A DNA stretch of 64,000 nucleotides from an uncultured Verrucomicrobia subdivision 3 bacterium (lineage in GTDB: Bacteria > Verrucomicrobiota > Verrucomicrobiia > Limisphaerales > UBA11358), in the NCBI GenBank assembly GCA_903858275.1, contig CAIOIC010000109.1, positions 1 to 64,000 of the forward strand, read 5' to 3'. The stretch's first letter is position 1; each line of letters begins with the position of its first letter. The position numbers and the translations under genes are program-made. Below, piece after piece: positions 26,474 through 33,910 of the stretch. The notes beneath the pieces were generated by a model. That model ran no database searches, was not told the origin of the DNA, and saw nothing but the letters and a program-made list of their open reading frames with translations.

Positions 26474-27733
26474 TTATCCGACGAACCTCTTCGCCGCGAT
26501 GGTCGAGTTGTGGCCGCCGAAGCCAAACGAATTGTTCACGATGGCGTTCACCGGCATCTGGCGCGCGGTGTTGGCCACATAATCCAGGTCACATTCGGGA
26601 TCAGGATTCTGCAGGTTGATGGTCGGCGGGACGATGCCGTGCTTGATGGCCAGGGCGCACGCGGTCATTTCCACCGCGCCGGCCGCGCCCAGCATGTGAC
26701 CGGTCGCGCCTTTGGTGGAGCTGACAACGAGCTTGCGCGCGTGATCGCCGAAAACCGTTTTTACCGCCTGCGTTTCGCAGACGTCACCCTGCGGCGTGGA
26801 GGTGCCGTGGGCGTTGATGTAGGAGATGTCAGTCAGATTCAGGCCGCCGGAACGCAAAGCCATTTTCATGCAGCGCGCCGCGCCTTCACCGCCGGGTGAC
26901 GGCGAGGTGAGATGATGCGCGTCGGCCGTATTGCCATAGCCGGCAATTTCGCAATAAATCTGCGCACCGCGTTTTCTGGCATGCTCCAATTCTTCGAGCA
27001 CCAGCACGCCGGAACCTTCGCCCATGACAAAGCCGTCGCGATCCTTGTCGAACGGACGGGAGGCCGTTTTGGGGTCGGCGTTGCGCGTGCTCATGGCGCG
27101 CATGGCACAAAAGCCGCCGATGCCGATGGGCACAATCGTCGCCTCGGCTCCACCGGCCAGCATGACTTGCGCATCGCCCATTTTGATGGTGCGCCAAGCC
27201 TCGCCGATGGCGTGATTCGCCGTGGCGCAGGCGGAGCAAGTGGCGAAGTTCGGCCCGCGCAAATTGAAATACATCGAGACGAGACCGGAGGCCATGTTGG
27301 AAATCAACATCGGGATCATGAACGGCGAGAGCCGGCCGGGGCCGCGTTCGAACAAGATTTTCAACTGCTCGCTGGTCGTCTGCAATCCGCCGATGCCGGA
27401 GCCGAGGAACACGCCGATTTCATCGAGGTTTTCCTTGTCGAGTTCGAGCCCAGAATCTTTCAGCGCGCTCCACGCGGCATAGACGCCGAATTGCGAGTAG
27501 CGATCCGTGCGCCGGATTTCCTTGGGCGAAGAAAACGCGGGCGCCGGGTCAAAGTTTTTCACCTCACCCGCGATCTGCGTGGCGAACGCCGACGCGTCAA
27601 ATGCGGTGATTTTATCAATGCCGCACTGGCCGGTGATCAGGTTTTGCCAGAACGTTTTCAGGTCGTGGCCGAGCGGCGTGACGACGCCCAAGCCGGTGAT
27701 GACCACGCGACGGTCAGAATAGTTGCTTGCCAT
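26474..27733 (-). CDS. fabF: 3-oxoacyl-[acyl-carrier-protein] synthase II
   Basis: This condensing enzyme extends acyl-ACP with malonyl-ACP in fatty acid synthesis. 419 residues. RRVVITGLGVVTPLG opens the thiolase fold; the nucleophile Cys lies in FATCSACATANHAIGEA, and the two His in NAHGTSTPQGD and KGATGHMLGAAGAVE. It is third in the minus-strand cluster fabG-acpP-fabF, with a terminator-like hairpin between acpP and fabF that could lower its expression relative to acpP. Confidence 0.96.
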   Translation of the reverse strand: MASNYSDRRVVITGLGVVTPLGHDLKTFWQNLITGQCGIDKITAFDASAFATQIAGEVKNFDPAPAFSSPKEIRRTDRYSQFGVYAAWSALKDSGLELDKENLDEIGVFLGSGIGGLQTTSEQLKILFERGPGRLSPFMIPMLISNMASGLVSMYFNLRGPNFATCSACATANHAIGEAWRTIKMGDAQVMLAGGAEATIVPIGIGGFCAMRAMSTRNADPKTASRPFDKDRDGFVMGEGSGVLVLEELEHARKRGAQIYCEIAGYGNTADAHHLTSPSPGGEGAARCMKMALRSGGLNLTDISYINAHGTSTPQGDVCETQAVKTVFGDHARKLVVSSTKGATGHMLGAAGAVEMTACALAIKHGIVPPTINLQNPDPECDLDYVANTARQMPVNAIVNNSFGFGGHNSTIAAKRFVG

Positions 27734-27734
27734 G

Positions 27735-27783
27735 GGAAAAGGAAACGGGGCAGTTCGGGCTGTGTCCAGCCAAAACTGCCCCG
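27735..27783 (-). terminator. Terminator or attenuator between acpP and fabF
   Basis: A perfect 10-bp stem CGGGGCAGTT/AACTGCCCCG (27746-27783) with an inner GGCT/AGCC helix is followed on the minus strand by TTTCCTTTTCC. It overlaps the region just ahead of the fabF start. It probably terminates part of the highly abundant acpP transcript. Confidence 0.75.
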
Positions 27784-27799
27784 ACAGTTCAATTTTTGT

Positions 27800-28042
27800 T
27801 TATTTGGCGTTTTCTTCGACGTATTTCAGCACGTCGCCGACGCTCTGGAGTTTTTCCGCCTGGTCATCCGGCACTTCGATGCCGAATTCCTCTTCCAGCG
27901 CCATGACCAGCTCGACGGTGTCGAGTGAATCGGCACCGAGGTCTTCGATAAACTTGGCGGACGGAACGACTTGATCCGGCTTCACACCGAGTTGTTCGAC
28001 GATGATATCTTTTACGCGTTGTTCGATAGGTTTGTCTGACAT
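27800..28042 (-). CDS. acpP: Acyl carrier protein
   Basis: This is the small acidic carrier of acyl chains in fatty acid synthesis, 80 residues. The 4'-phosphopantetheine attachment serine lies in [20 protein letters not shown], and the helical bundle ends in [14 protein letters not shown]. It lies between fabG and fabF as in most bacteria. Confidence 0.97.
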   Translation of the reverse strand: MSDKPIEQRVKDIIVEQLGVKPDQVVPSAKFIEDLGADSLDTVELVMALEEEFGIEVPDDQAEKLQSVGDVLKYVEENAK

Positions 28043-28184
28043 AATTTGACTGTTTATCTAGCTTGCAACCGCCGTCGGCGTCAAGCCTCGATTTGAATTT
28101 TATTTCGCTCCGAAAAAACTTTACTGTTGCCGCCGCGCCAGCCAGCGCCGGCGAAAAGTCTGGCCATTTACGCTGCACCAGTTT

Positions 28185-28928
28185 TTACATCACCATTCCG
28201 CCGTCCACCGTCAGCACTTGACCGGTAACGTAACGCGCCGCAGGGCTGCCGAGGTAAAGCGCCGCGCTCGCGATGTCGTCCGCCTCGCCGAAGCTGCCGA
28301 GCGGAATCTGCTTGAGCAACGCCGCCTTCATTTCCTCTTTCAACTCGGAAGTCATGTCCGTCTGGATGAAGCCCGGCGCAATGGCATTCACCGTGATGCC
28401 GCGACCCGCGAGTTCCTTGGCGCACGACTGCGTGAAACCGATCAAACCGGCCTTGCTCGCCGCGTAATTGCATTGGCCGGCATTACCAATGAGGCCGATG
28501 ACCGACGAAATGTTGATGATGCGGCCCGTGCGCGCCTTGATCATCGCGCGGCTGAATGCCTTCGTGACGAGGAACGCGCCCTTAAGATTGGTGTTCAGCA
28601 CGGTGTCCCAGTCCGCATCGCTCATGCGCATCAGCAGACCATCGCGCGTCACACCGGCATTGTTGACGAGAATGTCCACCTTGCCGGCCTCGGCCAAAAT
28701 CTTCTCGGCGGCGGCATTCACGGCGGCGGCATCCGCCACATCCACGGCGTGCGCCCACGCCTTGCGACCGAGCGCGCGGATTTCCGCCGCGACCTTCTCG
28801 GAATTTTCCTGCGTGCGCGAAACGACAACGACATCCGCGCCTTCTTGGGCGAATTTCAAGGCGATGGCGCGGCCGATTCCACGCCCCGCGCCGGTGACAA
28901 CAGCAATTTGATTAGCAAGTGAACTCAT
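28185..28928 (-). CDS. fabG: 3-oxoacyl-[acyl-carrier-protein] reductase
   Basis: This is an NADPH-dependent SDR enzyme of the fatty acid cycle, 247 residues. The nucleotide-binding motif is VVTGAGRGIGRAIA. NNAGVTRDGLLMRM and ISSVIGLIGNAGQCNYAASK carry the NNAG, the catalytic Ser and the YxxxK pair. It starts at 28928 after a 1.1 kb gene-free stretch that separates it from fabD. It is followed by acpP after 142 bp, so the gene likely has its own promoter in the gap upstream. Confidence 0.94.
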   Translation of the reverse strand: MSSLANQIAVVTGAGRGIGRAIALKFAQEGADVVVVSRTQENSEKVAAEIRALGRKAWAHAVDVADAAAVNAAAEKILAEAGKVDILVNNAGVTRDGLLMRMSDADWDTVLNTNLKGAFLVTKAFSRAMIKARTGRIINISSVIGLIGNAGQCNYAASKAGLIGFTQSCAKELAGRGITVNAIAPGFIQTDMTSELKEEMKAALLKQIPLGSFGEADDIASAALYLGSPAARYVTGQVLTVDGGMVM

Positions 28929-29244
28929 AGGTTTAAATGATATTGGACAGATTTTTTCGGTTTAGACAGAATTTTTTGAGCAATAAATTATTTCGTCAGA
29001 TTTTTCATTTGAGAGTTTATTCCTCTGGTGTGTCAATGAACCAGGAGCTTCGCATCGCACTGGGAATCACACGGATCAACCTAAATCCCGCAGGTTGCCT
29101 CGAAAGATTACCAGACAAGAAGTCGCTTCCACTTCCGGGGGGGGGCAGTCAATAAAACGGAAGTTTTGGCACAAAAAATCAGATGGTAGAAAATTCATCC
29201 TTATTTCCAAGGACTTACCGGAGGAAGGTTCAGGGGGAAATCCA

Positions 29245-29267
29245 TCACGAGCCTTGATGGCTCGTGA
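29245..29267. repeat. Perfect 9-bp hairpin in the fab gap
   Basis: TCACGAGCC and GGCTCGTGA are exact inverted copies around the loop TTGAT. There is no T-run on either side, so it is probably not a terminator. Confidence 0.7.
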
Positions 29268-29477
29268 AATCTCTCCCCCAAGCGGGACAAATAGGAAGGT
29301 ACAAGGAGAGGAACTCCCCAGCACGTTTTCAAGTAGTTCGCTTGACCATCCGACTCATCCAGATATGGGCAAACAGGTTCGCAACGCAAACCCAGTCTGC
29401 CGTTTTCAAGCGGCTGCGCCAGGCATTCCACTAAAAACTTTAACGATACACTTTTCTTTACCAAGTTCAGGCTGATT

Positions 29478-29507
29478 GTTTTAAGTGCTTGATAGAGCAC
29501 TTAAAAC
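29478..29507. repeat. Perfect 12-bp hairpin in the fab gap
   Basis: GTTTTAAGTGCT and AGCACTTAAAAC are exact inverted copies around the loop TGATAG. The right arm is followed by TTTACC and AT-rich sequence, so a plus-strand terminator or operator are both possible. Confidence 0.7.
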
Positions 29508-29989
29508 TTTACCAATCCTTTACCATTTTTATTTTTCGGGTGGTAAAGTTCGGGCGGAGAAAGAACATGGACGGTGCAGCGCGCCCGCCCTTACCGGTGC
29601 CATTTCCGAACTGGTTGAGTTTATTCATCAGCGATAGTTACAGTTTCCAGCCCAAGCACACAAACCGCACGCATGATTTACACCCCCTCTCCCCAGGGAG
29701 AAGAGCCAAAGAAAACTTTGGAAACAGCCACCACCCGGCAGTGCCGTCGACAAGAAACTTTTTACGCCGAGTGCCGCCGATTGTCAAAAAGATTTTTCGA
29801 AGAAAAATGCGGAGAAAATTCCAGGCAGGAACAGACACGAATTAGCACGAATTTACGGGCAGCACATCGGCCGTGAAAGGGCGCAGAAGCCCCGAAAAGC
29901 TCCACCGTGAACCATGCCGGGCACACGAAAATGGACGCGGGAAGAGCAACCCCAGACGGGCCCCAATGAAACACTGATGGGGGCCACAA

Positions 29990-30016
29990 AAAGGAACCCG
30001 AGGGTGACCCGAGGTT
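29990..30016 (-). terminator. Terminator after fabD
   Basis: On the minus strand AACCTCGGG-TCA-CCCTCGGGTT forms a bulged stem-loop followed by CCTTTTTG. A second stem GGCCCC/GGGGCC lies just beyond (about 29959-29984). It separates fabD transcription from fabG. Confidence 0.65.
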
Positions 30017-30040
30017 CAACCCAACAGCGGTTTCCTGGGT

Positions 30041-30970
30041 TTATAGTTTTAGAACCTTCTCGGTGGCTTCCAAACTAGCCACGTCCGCGACATTCAGCAT
30101 CGTCGCCGTTTTATCAATGCGCTTCATGAAACCGCTCAACGCCGTGCCCGGTCCGAGTTCGATGAACCGCGTAAAACCCTGCGCCAGCAACGCGCGCATC
30201 GAGGTTTCCCACAGCACCGACGCGCAAACCTGCTCGACCAGCTTGGCGGAAATATCCACCGCCGCGCCGTGGGCCCGGGCCGTGACGTTGGAAATCACCG
30301 GCACGCCGGGCGAAACCAGATTCACCTTCGCCAGTTCCGCCGCGAGTTTCGGCTGCGCGCCCGCCATGAGCGGCGAGTGATAAGCGCCCGCCACTGGCAG
30401 CGGCAACGCGCGTTTTGCGCCCCTGGCCTTGGCGAGTTCGCACGCTTTCGTGATTTTTTCCGCGGCGCCGGAAATCACGAGCTGGCCGGGGCAATTTAAA
30501 TTTGCCAGCACCACGCCCGCCGCCGCACAAACCTCGCGAGTCGGCACTTCGTCCAGACCGATGATCGCCGCCATGCCGCCTCCGGTCACGTCACAGGCTT
30601 CCTGCATGAATTTGCCGCGCTGCCGCACCACGCGCAGTCCATCCTCAAAACTCATCGCGCCGGCGGCCGTCAAGGCCGTGAATTCGCCGAGCGACAAACC
30701 GGCAGTCGCTTCATATTTCAGATCCGGCACCTGTTCCTTGAGCAATTGGAAGCAAACCCAGCTCACGAGGAAAATTCCCGGCTGGGCGTTTTCGGTCTTG
30801 GTCAAATCGACTTCCGGGCCGTTGAAACAGACGCCGGCAAGATCGTAGCCCAGCACGATGTTGGCGCGGTCGAACCACGCCCGGGCGGACGGGAATTTCC
30901 CGGCAAGGTCCTGGCCCATGCCGACAACCTGCGCGCCTTGACCAGCGAATAACAATGCGGTTTTGCTCAT
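30041..30970 (-). CDS. fabD: Malonyl-CoA:ACP transacylase
   Basis: This enzyme loads malonyl groups onto ACP, 309 residues. ALLFAGQGAQVVGMGQDLA is the start motif; the nucleophile Ser is in TAGLSLGEFTALTAAGA and the catalytic His in VAGAYHSPLMAGA. A Gln-Gly pair near residue 10 forms the oxyanion hole. It is on the same strand as fabG-acpP-fabF but cut off from them by a terminator and a 1.1 kb gap. Confidence 0.95.
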   Translation of the reverse strand: MSKTALLFAGQGAQVVGMGQDLAGKFPSARAWFDRANIVLGYDLAGVCFNGPEVDLTKTENAQPGIFLVSWVCFQLLKEQVPDLKYEATAGLSLGEFTALTAAGAMSFEDGLRVVRQRGKFMQEACDVTGGGMAAIIGLDEVPTREVCAAAGVVLANLNCPGQLVISGAAEKITKACELAKARGAKRALPLPVAGAYHSPLMAGAQPKLAAELAKVNLVSPGVPVISNVTARAHGAAVDISAKLVEQVCASVLWETSMRALLAQGFTRFIELGPGTALSGFMKRIDKTATMLNVADVASLEATEKVLKL

Positions 30971-30981
30971 GCGGAAATTTT

Positions 30982-31052
30982 AACAACAAAGACCCAAAGA
31001 CGCGAAGGGGAAAATTTTCATTCTGCTTTGCGCCCTTGCGGCTTTGCTGTTT
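30982..31052. repeat. AAAGACGC-type intergenic palindrome
   Basis: AACAACAAAGACCCAAAGAC and the reverse complement of CTTTGCGCCCTTGCGGCTTT are imperfect inverted copies. A second copy of the same element lies at 40063-40132, and a fragment near 18550. Confidence 0.7.
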
Positions 31053-31122
31053 AATTCAAGGAATATGTTTTCACACGTCGTGATGTGATTGACATTAGTG
31101 ACAAAGTTAAAGAACAGATAAT

Positions 31123-31434
31123 ATGAATCAAAAAGCCTTTTCCCACATCGTCATTTTTTGGACGGACCCGGCCAAACCCGAGGCTGCGGATGCCGTCATT
31201 GCCGGCGCCAACAAATTTCTCAAGCCCATTCCCGGCCTCACTCATTTTCACATCGGCAAAATGGCCGGCAGCCACCGGCCAGTCGTGGATCAAAGCTACC
31301 AGCTTGCGCTCAACACGGTTTTCACCAGCAAACAGGCACAGGACGAATATCAGACGCATCCCCAGCATCTGGAATTCATCGCGCACTGTGTAAAGCCGTT
31401 CGTGAAGAAAGTCGCGGTTTACGACTTTGAATAG
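31123..31434 (+). CDS. Dabb family (stress-responsive A/B barrel) protein
   Basis: This is a dimeric ferredoxin-like protein of 103 residues. FSHIVIFWTDPAK and HFHIGKMAGSHRPVVDQSYQ followed by LALNTVFTSKQAQDEYQTHP match the Dabb domain. It is similar in fold to the ABM protein at 25253. No partner is evident; function unknown. Confidence 0.82.
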   Translation: MNQKAFSHIVIFWTDPAKPEAADAVIAGANKFLKPIPGLTHFHIGKMAGSHRPVVDQSYQLALNTVFTSKQAQDEYQTHPQHLEFIAHCVKPFVKKVAVYDFE

Positions 31435-31527
31435 AAATTCCCGCCGCCGACCGGCCGCCGTTTGCCCGCCGGTTTGTATTAAATTCTCGTCGTGACAGTC
31501 CGGCGGCGCGTGGCTTAACCTGCGCCA

Positions 31528-32379
31528 ATGCAACAAACGACGCTGACTCTTGGCCACTCGCCCGACCCGGACGACGCCTTTATGTTTTACGCCTTGGCGA
31601 AGGATTTGATTCCCACGCATGATTTTCGGTTCCAGCACATTTTGCAGGATATCCAGACGCTGAACGAACGCGCCATGCGCGGCGAACTCGACATCACCGC
31701 CGTCAGCATTCACGCTTACGCCTTCGTCTCTGACAAATACGCGCTGCTGCCCAGCGGCGCGAGCATGGGCGATGGTTACGGCCCGATGCTGGTGGCGAAA
31801 CAGAAGTTTTCCCGCGAAGAAGTTGCGAAGAAGAAAATCGCCGTGCCGGGAACCATGACCAGCGCGTTTCTAGCACTGCAACTCTGGCTGGGCAAGCCGG
31901 CGAAGGAAATCAATTTTGTCATCGTGCCCTTCGACCAGATTTTTGCCGCCGTGAAAAATGGGGCGGCGGAAATCGGCCTCATCATCCACGAAGGCCAGTT
32001 GACCTACCAAAACGAAGGACTCGTCGTGTGCGAAGATCTGGGCGTCTGGTGGGGCAAACAAAACGACGGTCTTCCCCTGCCCCTCGGCGGGAATGTGATC
32101 CACAAGAAATTTGACCGCGCCACGCGCAAGCAGATTTCCGACATCCTCACAGCAAGCATCCAGTTCAGCCTCGACCATCGCCCGGAGGCGGTTCAGCACG
32201 CCCTGCAATACGCCCGAGACATGGGCTGCGACCTCGCGGACAAATTTGTCGGAATGTATGTCAACCACTGGACACTCGACTACGGCGACAAGGGCCGCGA
32301 ATCCATCCGCCGCTTCCTCGGCCAGGCCTTTGAGCGCGGACTGATTCCGCACCGGCAGGAATTAGAATTCGTCGTTTAA
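31528..32379 (+). CDS. mqnD: 1,4-dihydroxy-6-naphthoate synthase (futalosine menaquinone pathway)
   Basis: MqnD converts cyclic dehypoxanthine futalosine to 1,4-dihydroxy-6-naphthoate in the alternative menaquinone pathway. The periplasmic-binding-protein-like fold starts LTLGHSPDPDDAFMFYALAK, the family's signature, and AAEIGLIIHEGQLTYQNEG is the conserved central block. 283 residues, no signal peptide. No other mqn gene is present in the window, so the assignment rests on the sequence alone; MqnA is the closest alternative. Confidence 0.8.
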   Translation: MQQTTLTLGHSPDPDDAFMFYALAKDLIPTHDFRFQHILQDIQTLNERAMRGELDITAVSIHAYAFVSDKYALLPSGASMGDGYGPMLVAKQKFSREEVAKKKIAVPGTMTSAFLALQLWLGKPAKEINFVIVPFDQIFAAVKNGAAEIGLIIHEGQLTYQNEGLVVCEDLGVWWGKQNDGLPLPLGGNVIHKKFDRATRKQISDILTASIQFSLDHRPEAVQHALQYARDMGCDLADKFVGMYVNHWTLDYGDKGRESIRRFLGQAFERGLIPHRQELEFVV

Positions 32380-32464
32380 ACTGTTCACCTCCACAGCAGC
32401 CTGGCGAATTCCACGCCTTCTTTGGCTAGCAAAGTATTTGCTTTACCAGCCAACGTGCAGCACT

Positions 32465-32488
32465 ATATTGTCATTGTATTGACAATAT
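32465..32488 (+). promoter_or_regulatory. Palindrome just upstream of the glutaredoxin gene
   Basis: ATATTGTCA-TTGTAT-TGACAATAT is a perfect 9-bp inverted repeat ending 10 bp before the ATG at 32499. Its position suggests an operator, for example of a redox or metal-sensing repressor; no specific regulator is indicated. Confidence 0.45.
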
Positions 32489-32498
32489 TTGCAAACCT

Positions 32499-32825
32499 AT
32501 GAGCAAACCGAAGATCATTGCCTATTTGAAGCCGACTTGCGGCTGGAGCAATGGCGTGCGCGCCATCCTCAAAAAATACGACCTGCCGTATGAGGATCGC
32601 GACATCATCAACAATCCTGCCCAGCGCGCGGAAATGATTGAGAAAAGCGGCCAGATGTTCAGCCCGTGCGTTGAGATCAACGGCCAGATGCTGGCCGACA
32701 TCAGCGGCGACGAGGTGGAGGCGTGGATGCTGTCAAACAACATTGTGACTCCGAATGACCGCGTGCCAGATGCGCCAACCAATGAGTCATGCAGCAAGCA
32801 CACGCATCTGTATGCCAAGGTTTAA
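32499..32825 (+). CDS. Glutaredoxin-family protein
   Basis: This is a thioredoxin-fold protein of 108 residues. IAYLKPTCGWSNGVRAILKK holds a single-Cys active site (CGWS), like monothiol glutaredoxins. MFSPCVEINGQMLADISGDE contains the cis-Pro-like region and the GSH-binding end. A C-terminal tail (NESCSKHTHLYAKV) adds a Cys and His residues not usual in glutaredoxins. A palindromic operator precedes it and a strong terminator follows it, so it is a one-gene unit. Confidence 0.85.
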   Translation: MSKPKIIAYLKPTCGWSNGVRAILKKYDLPYEDRDIINNPAQRAEMIEKSGQMFSPCVEINGQMLADISGDEVEAWMLSNNIVTPNDRVPDAPTNESCSKHTHLYAKV

Positions 32826-32847
32826 ATAAATTTTGGGGTGGGGGACA

Positions 32848-32882
32848 AACGCCGCATCGGACTCCGATGCGGCGTTTTATTT
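32848..32882 (+). terminator. Strong rho-independent terminator after glutaredoxin
   Basis: A perfect stem ACGCCGCATCGG/CCGATGCGGCGT with loop ACT is followed by TTTTATTT. Confidence 0.93.
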
Positions 32883-32912
32883 CGTGAAATCAGAGCCAAA
32901 TTCGATTAAACC

Positions 32913-33779
32913 ATGCGCATGCGAATTGTCCCGAAGGCTGCCGCGATGCAAAAACTCGCCCGGCACTGGAAACGCGCCGGGGTGAAAATCGGCCTGGTGC
33001 CGACGATGGGCTATCTGCACGCCGGCCACCTGAGCCTGGTGCGCGAAGCGCGCCAGCGCGTCGGCAAAACCGGCAAAGTCGTGGTCAGCATCTACGTCAA
33101 TCCCACCCAATTCGCGCCAACCGAAGATCTTGCCAATTATCCGCGCGATTTGGAGCGCGATCTGAAAATGTGCCACGCCGAGGGCGCGGACGTGGTGTTC
33201 ATGCCGGGCGACGCGGAAATGTATCCGGGCAAAGCGGAAGGAAAATACAGCACTTACGTCGTCGAGGAAAATCTGGGTCGCGGGATGGAAGGCGCGGCGC
33301 GACCGGTGCATTTTCGCGGCGTGACGACGGTGGTGGCAAAATTGTTCAACCTTGTTTTACCGGACGTTTCCGTATTCGGGCAGAAAGATTTTCAGCAGGC
33401 GGCCATCATCCGGCGCATGGTGGGTGATTTGAATTTTCCCGTGCAAATCATCGTCGCGCCGACGCGGCGCGAGGCGGACGGGTTGGCGATGAGTTCCCGG
33501 AACAAATATCTGGATGCGGAACAGCGCGCGCAGGCGGTGATTCTGTTCCACGCGTTGCAGGCGGCAAAAAAAGCGGCGGCAAAAAAAACCGTGCGGGCGG
33601 CGCGGTTGAAAAAGGATTTGCAGGAATTCATCACCGCTGCGCCGCTGGCGCGACTGGATTATGTGGAGTTTTTTGATCCCGAAACCTTGCAGCCGGTGGC
33701 GCAGGTGAAACGTGGCACGCACATGGCGCTGGCGGTATTTTTCAGCAAGACGCGGTTGATTGATAACGCGCAAATTTAG
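32913..33779 (+). CDS. panC: Pantothenate synthetase
   Basis: This enzyme joins pantoate and beta-alanine using ATP in vitamin B5/CoA synthesis. 288 residues. GLVPTMGYLHAGHLSLVREA is the nucleotidyltransferase HxGH motif; VVSIYVNPTQFAPTEDL, PVHFRGVTTVVAKLFN and GQKDFQQAAIIRRMV are the other conserved blocks. GLAMSSRNKYL carries the KMSKS-like loop. Near residue 215 an alanine/lysine-rich run (AAKKAAAKKTVRAA) is an unusual but harmless extension. Confidence 0.95.
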   Translation: MRMRIVPKAAAMQKLARHWKRAGVKIGLVPTMGYLHAGHLSLVREARQRVGKTGKVVVSIYVNPTQFAPTEDLANYPRDLERDLKMCHAEGADVVFMPGDAEMYPGKAEGKYSTYVVEENLGRGMEGAARPVHFRGVTTVVAKLFNLVLPDVSVFGQKDFQQAAIIRRMVGDLNFPVQIIVAPTRREADGLAMSSRNKYLDAEQRAQAVILFHALQAAKKAAAKKTVRAARLKKDLQEFITAAPLARLDYVEFFDPETLQPVAQVKRGTHMALAVFFSKTRLIDNAQI

Positions 33780-33910
33780 GCCTGCGCCGAAAATATTTTA
33801 GCCTTGTAAAACAGGGTTGTTGAATGTCGCAGTGGCAGTTAGATTGGACATTATTGATGAACCCGATTCTATTTAACCTGCTTGTTGTTCCGGCCTTTCT
33901 TGCTTTACGC

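Larger units (their letters stand above)
28929..30040. other. 1.1 kb gene-free stretch inside the fatty-acid cluster
   Basis: No reading frame here looks like protein. The stretch contains a run of nine G (29137-29145), a 9-bp perfect hairpin TCACGAGCC-TTGAT-GGCTCGTGA (29245-29267), and a 12-bp perfect hairpin (29478-29507). Repeated CTTTACC/GGTAAAG motifs lie around 29456-29548. A GAATTAGCACGAATT phrase lies near 29837, and a fabD-side terminator at 29990-30016. I looked for RNase P RNA, tmRNA and tRNA signatures and saw none. It must also hold the fabG promoter. The mix of palindromes suggests accumulated repeat elements or an unrecognised structured RNA. Confidence 0.6.

Noticed and set aside
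26912-27928. A 338-codon plus-strand frame across fabF and acpP
   Set aside because: Antisense to two genes with unmistakable motifs; no domain of its own.
29137-29145. Run of nine G as a phase-variable switch
   Set aside because: It is not inside or directly before a credible gene; a sequencing error is equally possible.
29201-29500. A 99-codon minus-strand frame in the fab gap
   Set aside because: It spans two perfect hairpins, has no convincing start context and no recognisable domain.
28929-30040. Housekeeping RNA (RNase P RNA, tmRNA, 6S, tRNA) in the fab gap
   Set aside because: None of the characteristic conserved sequences could be found on either strand.
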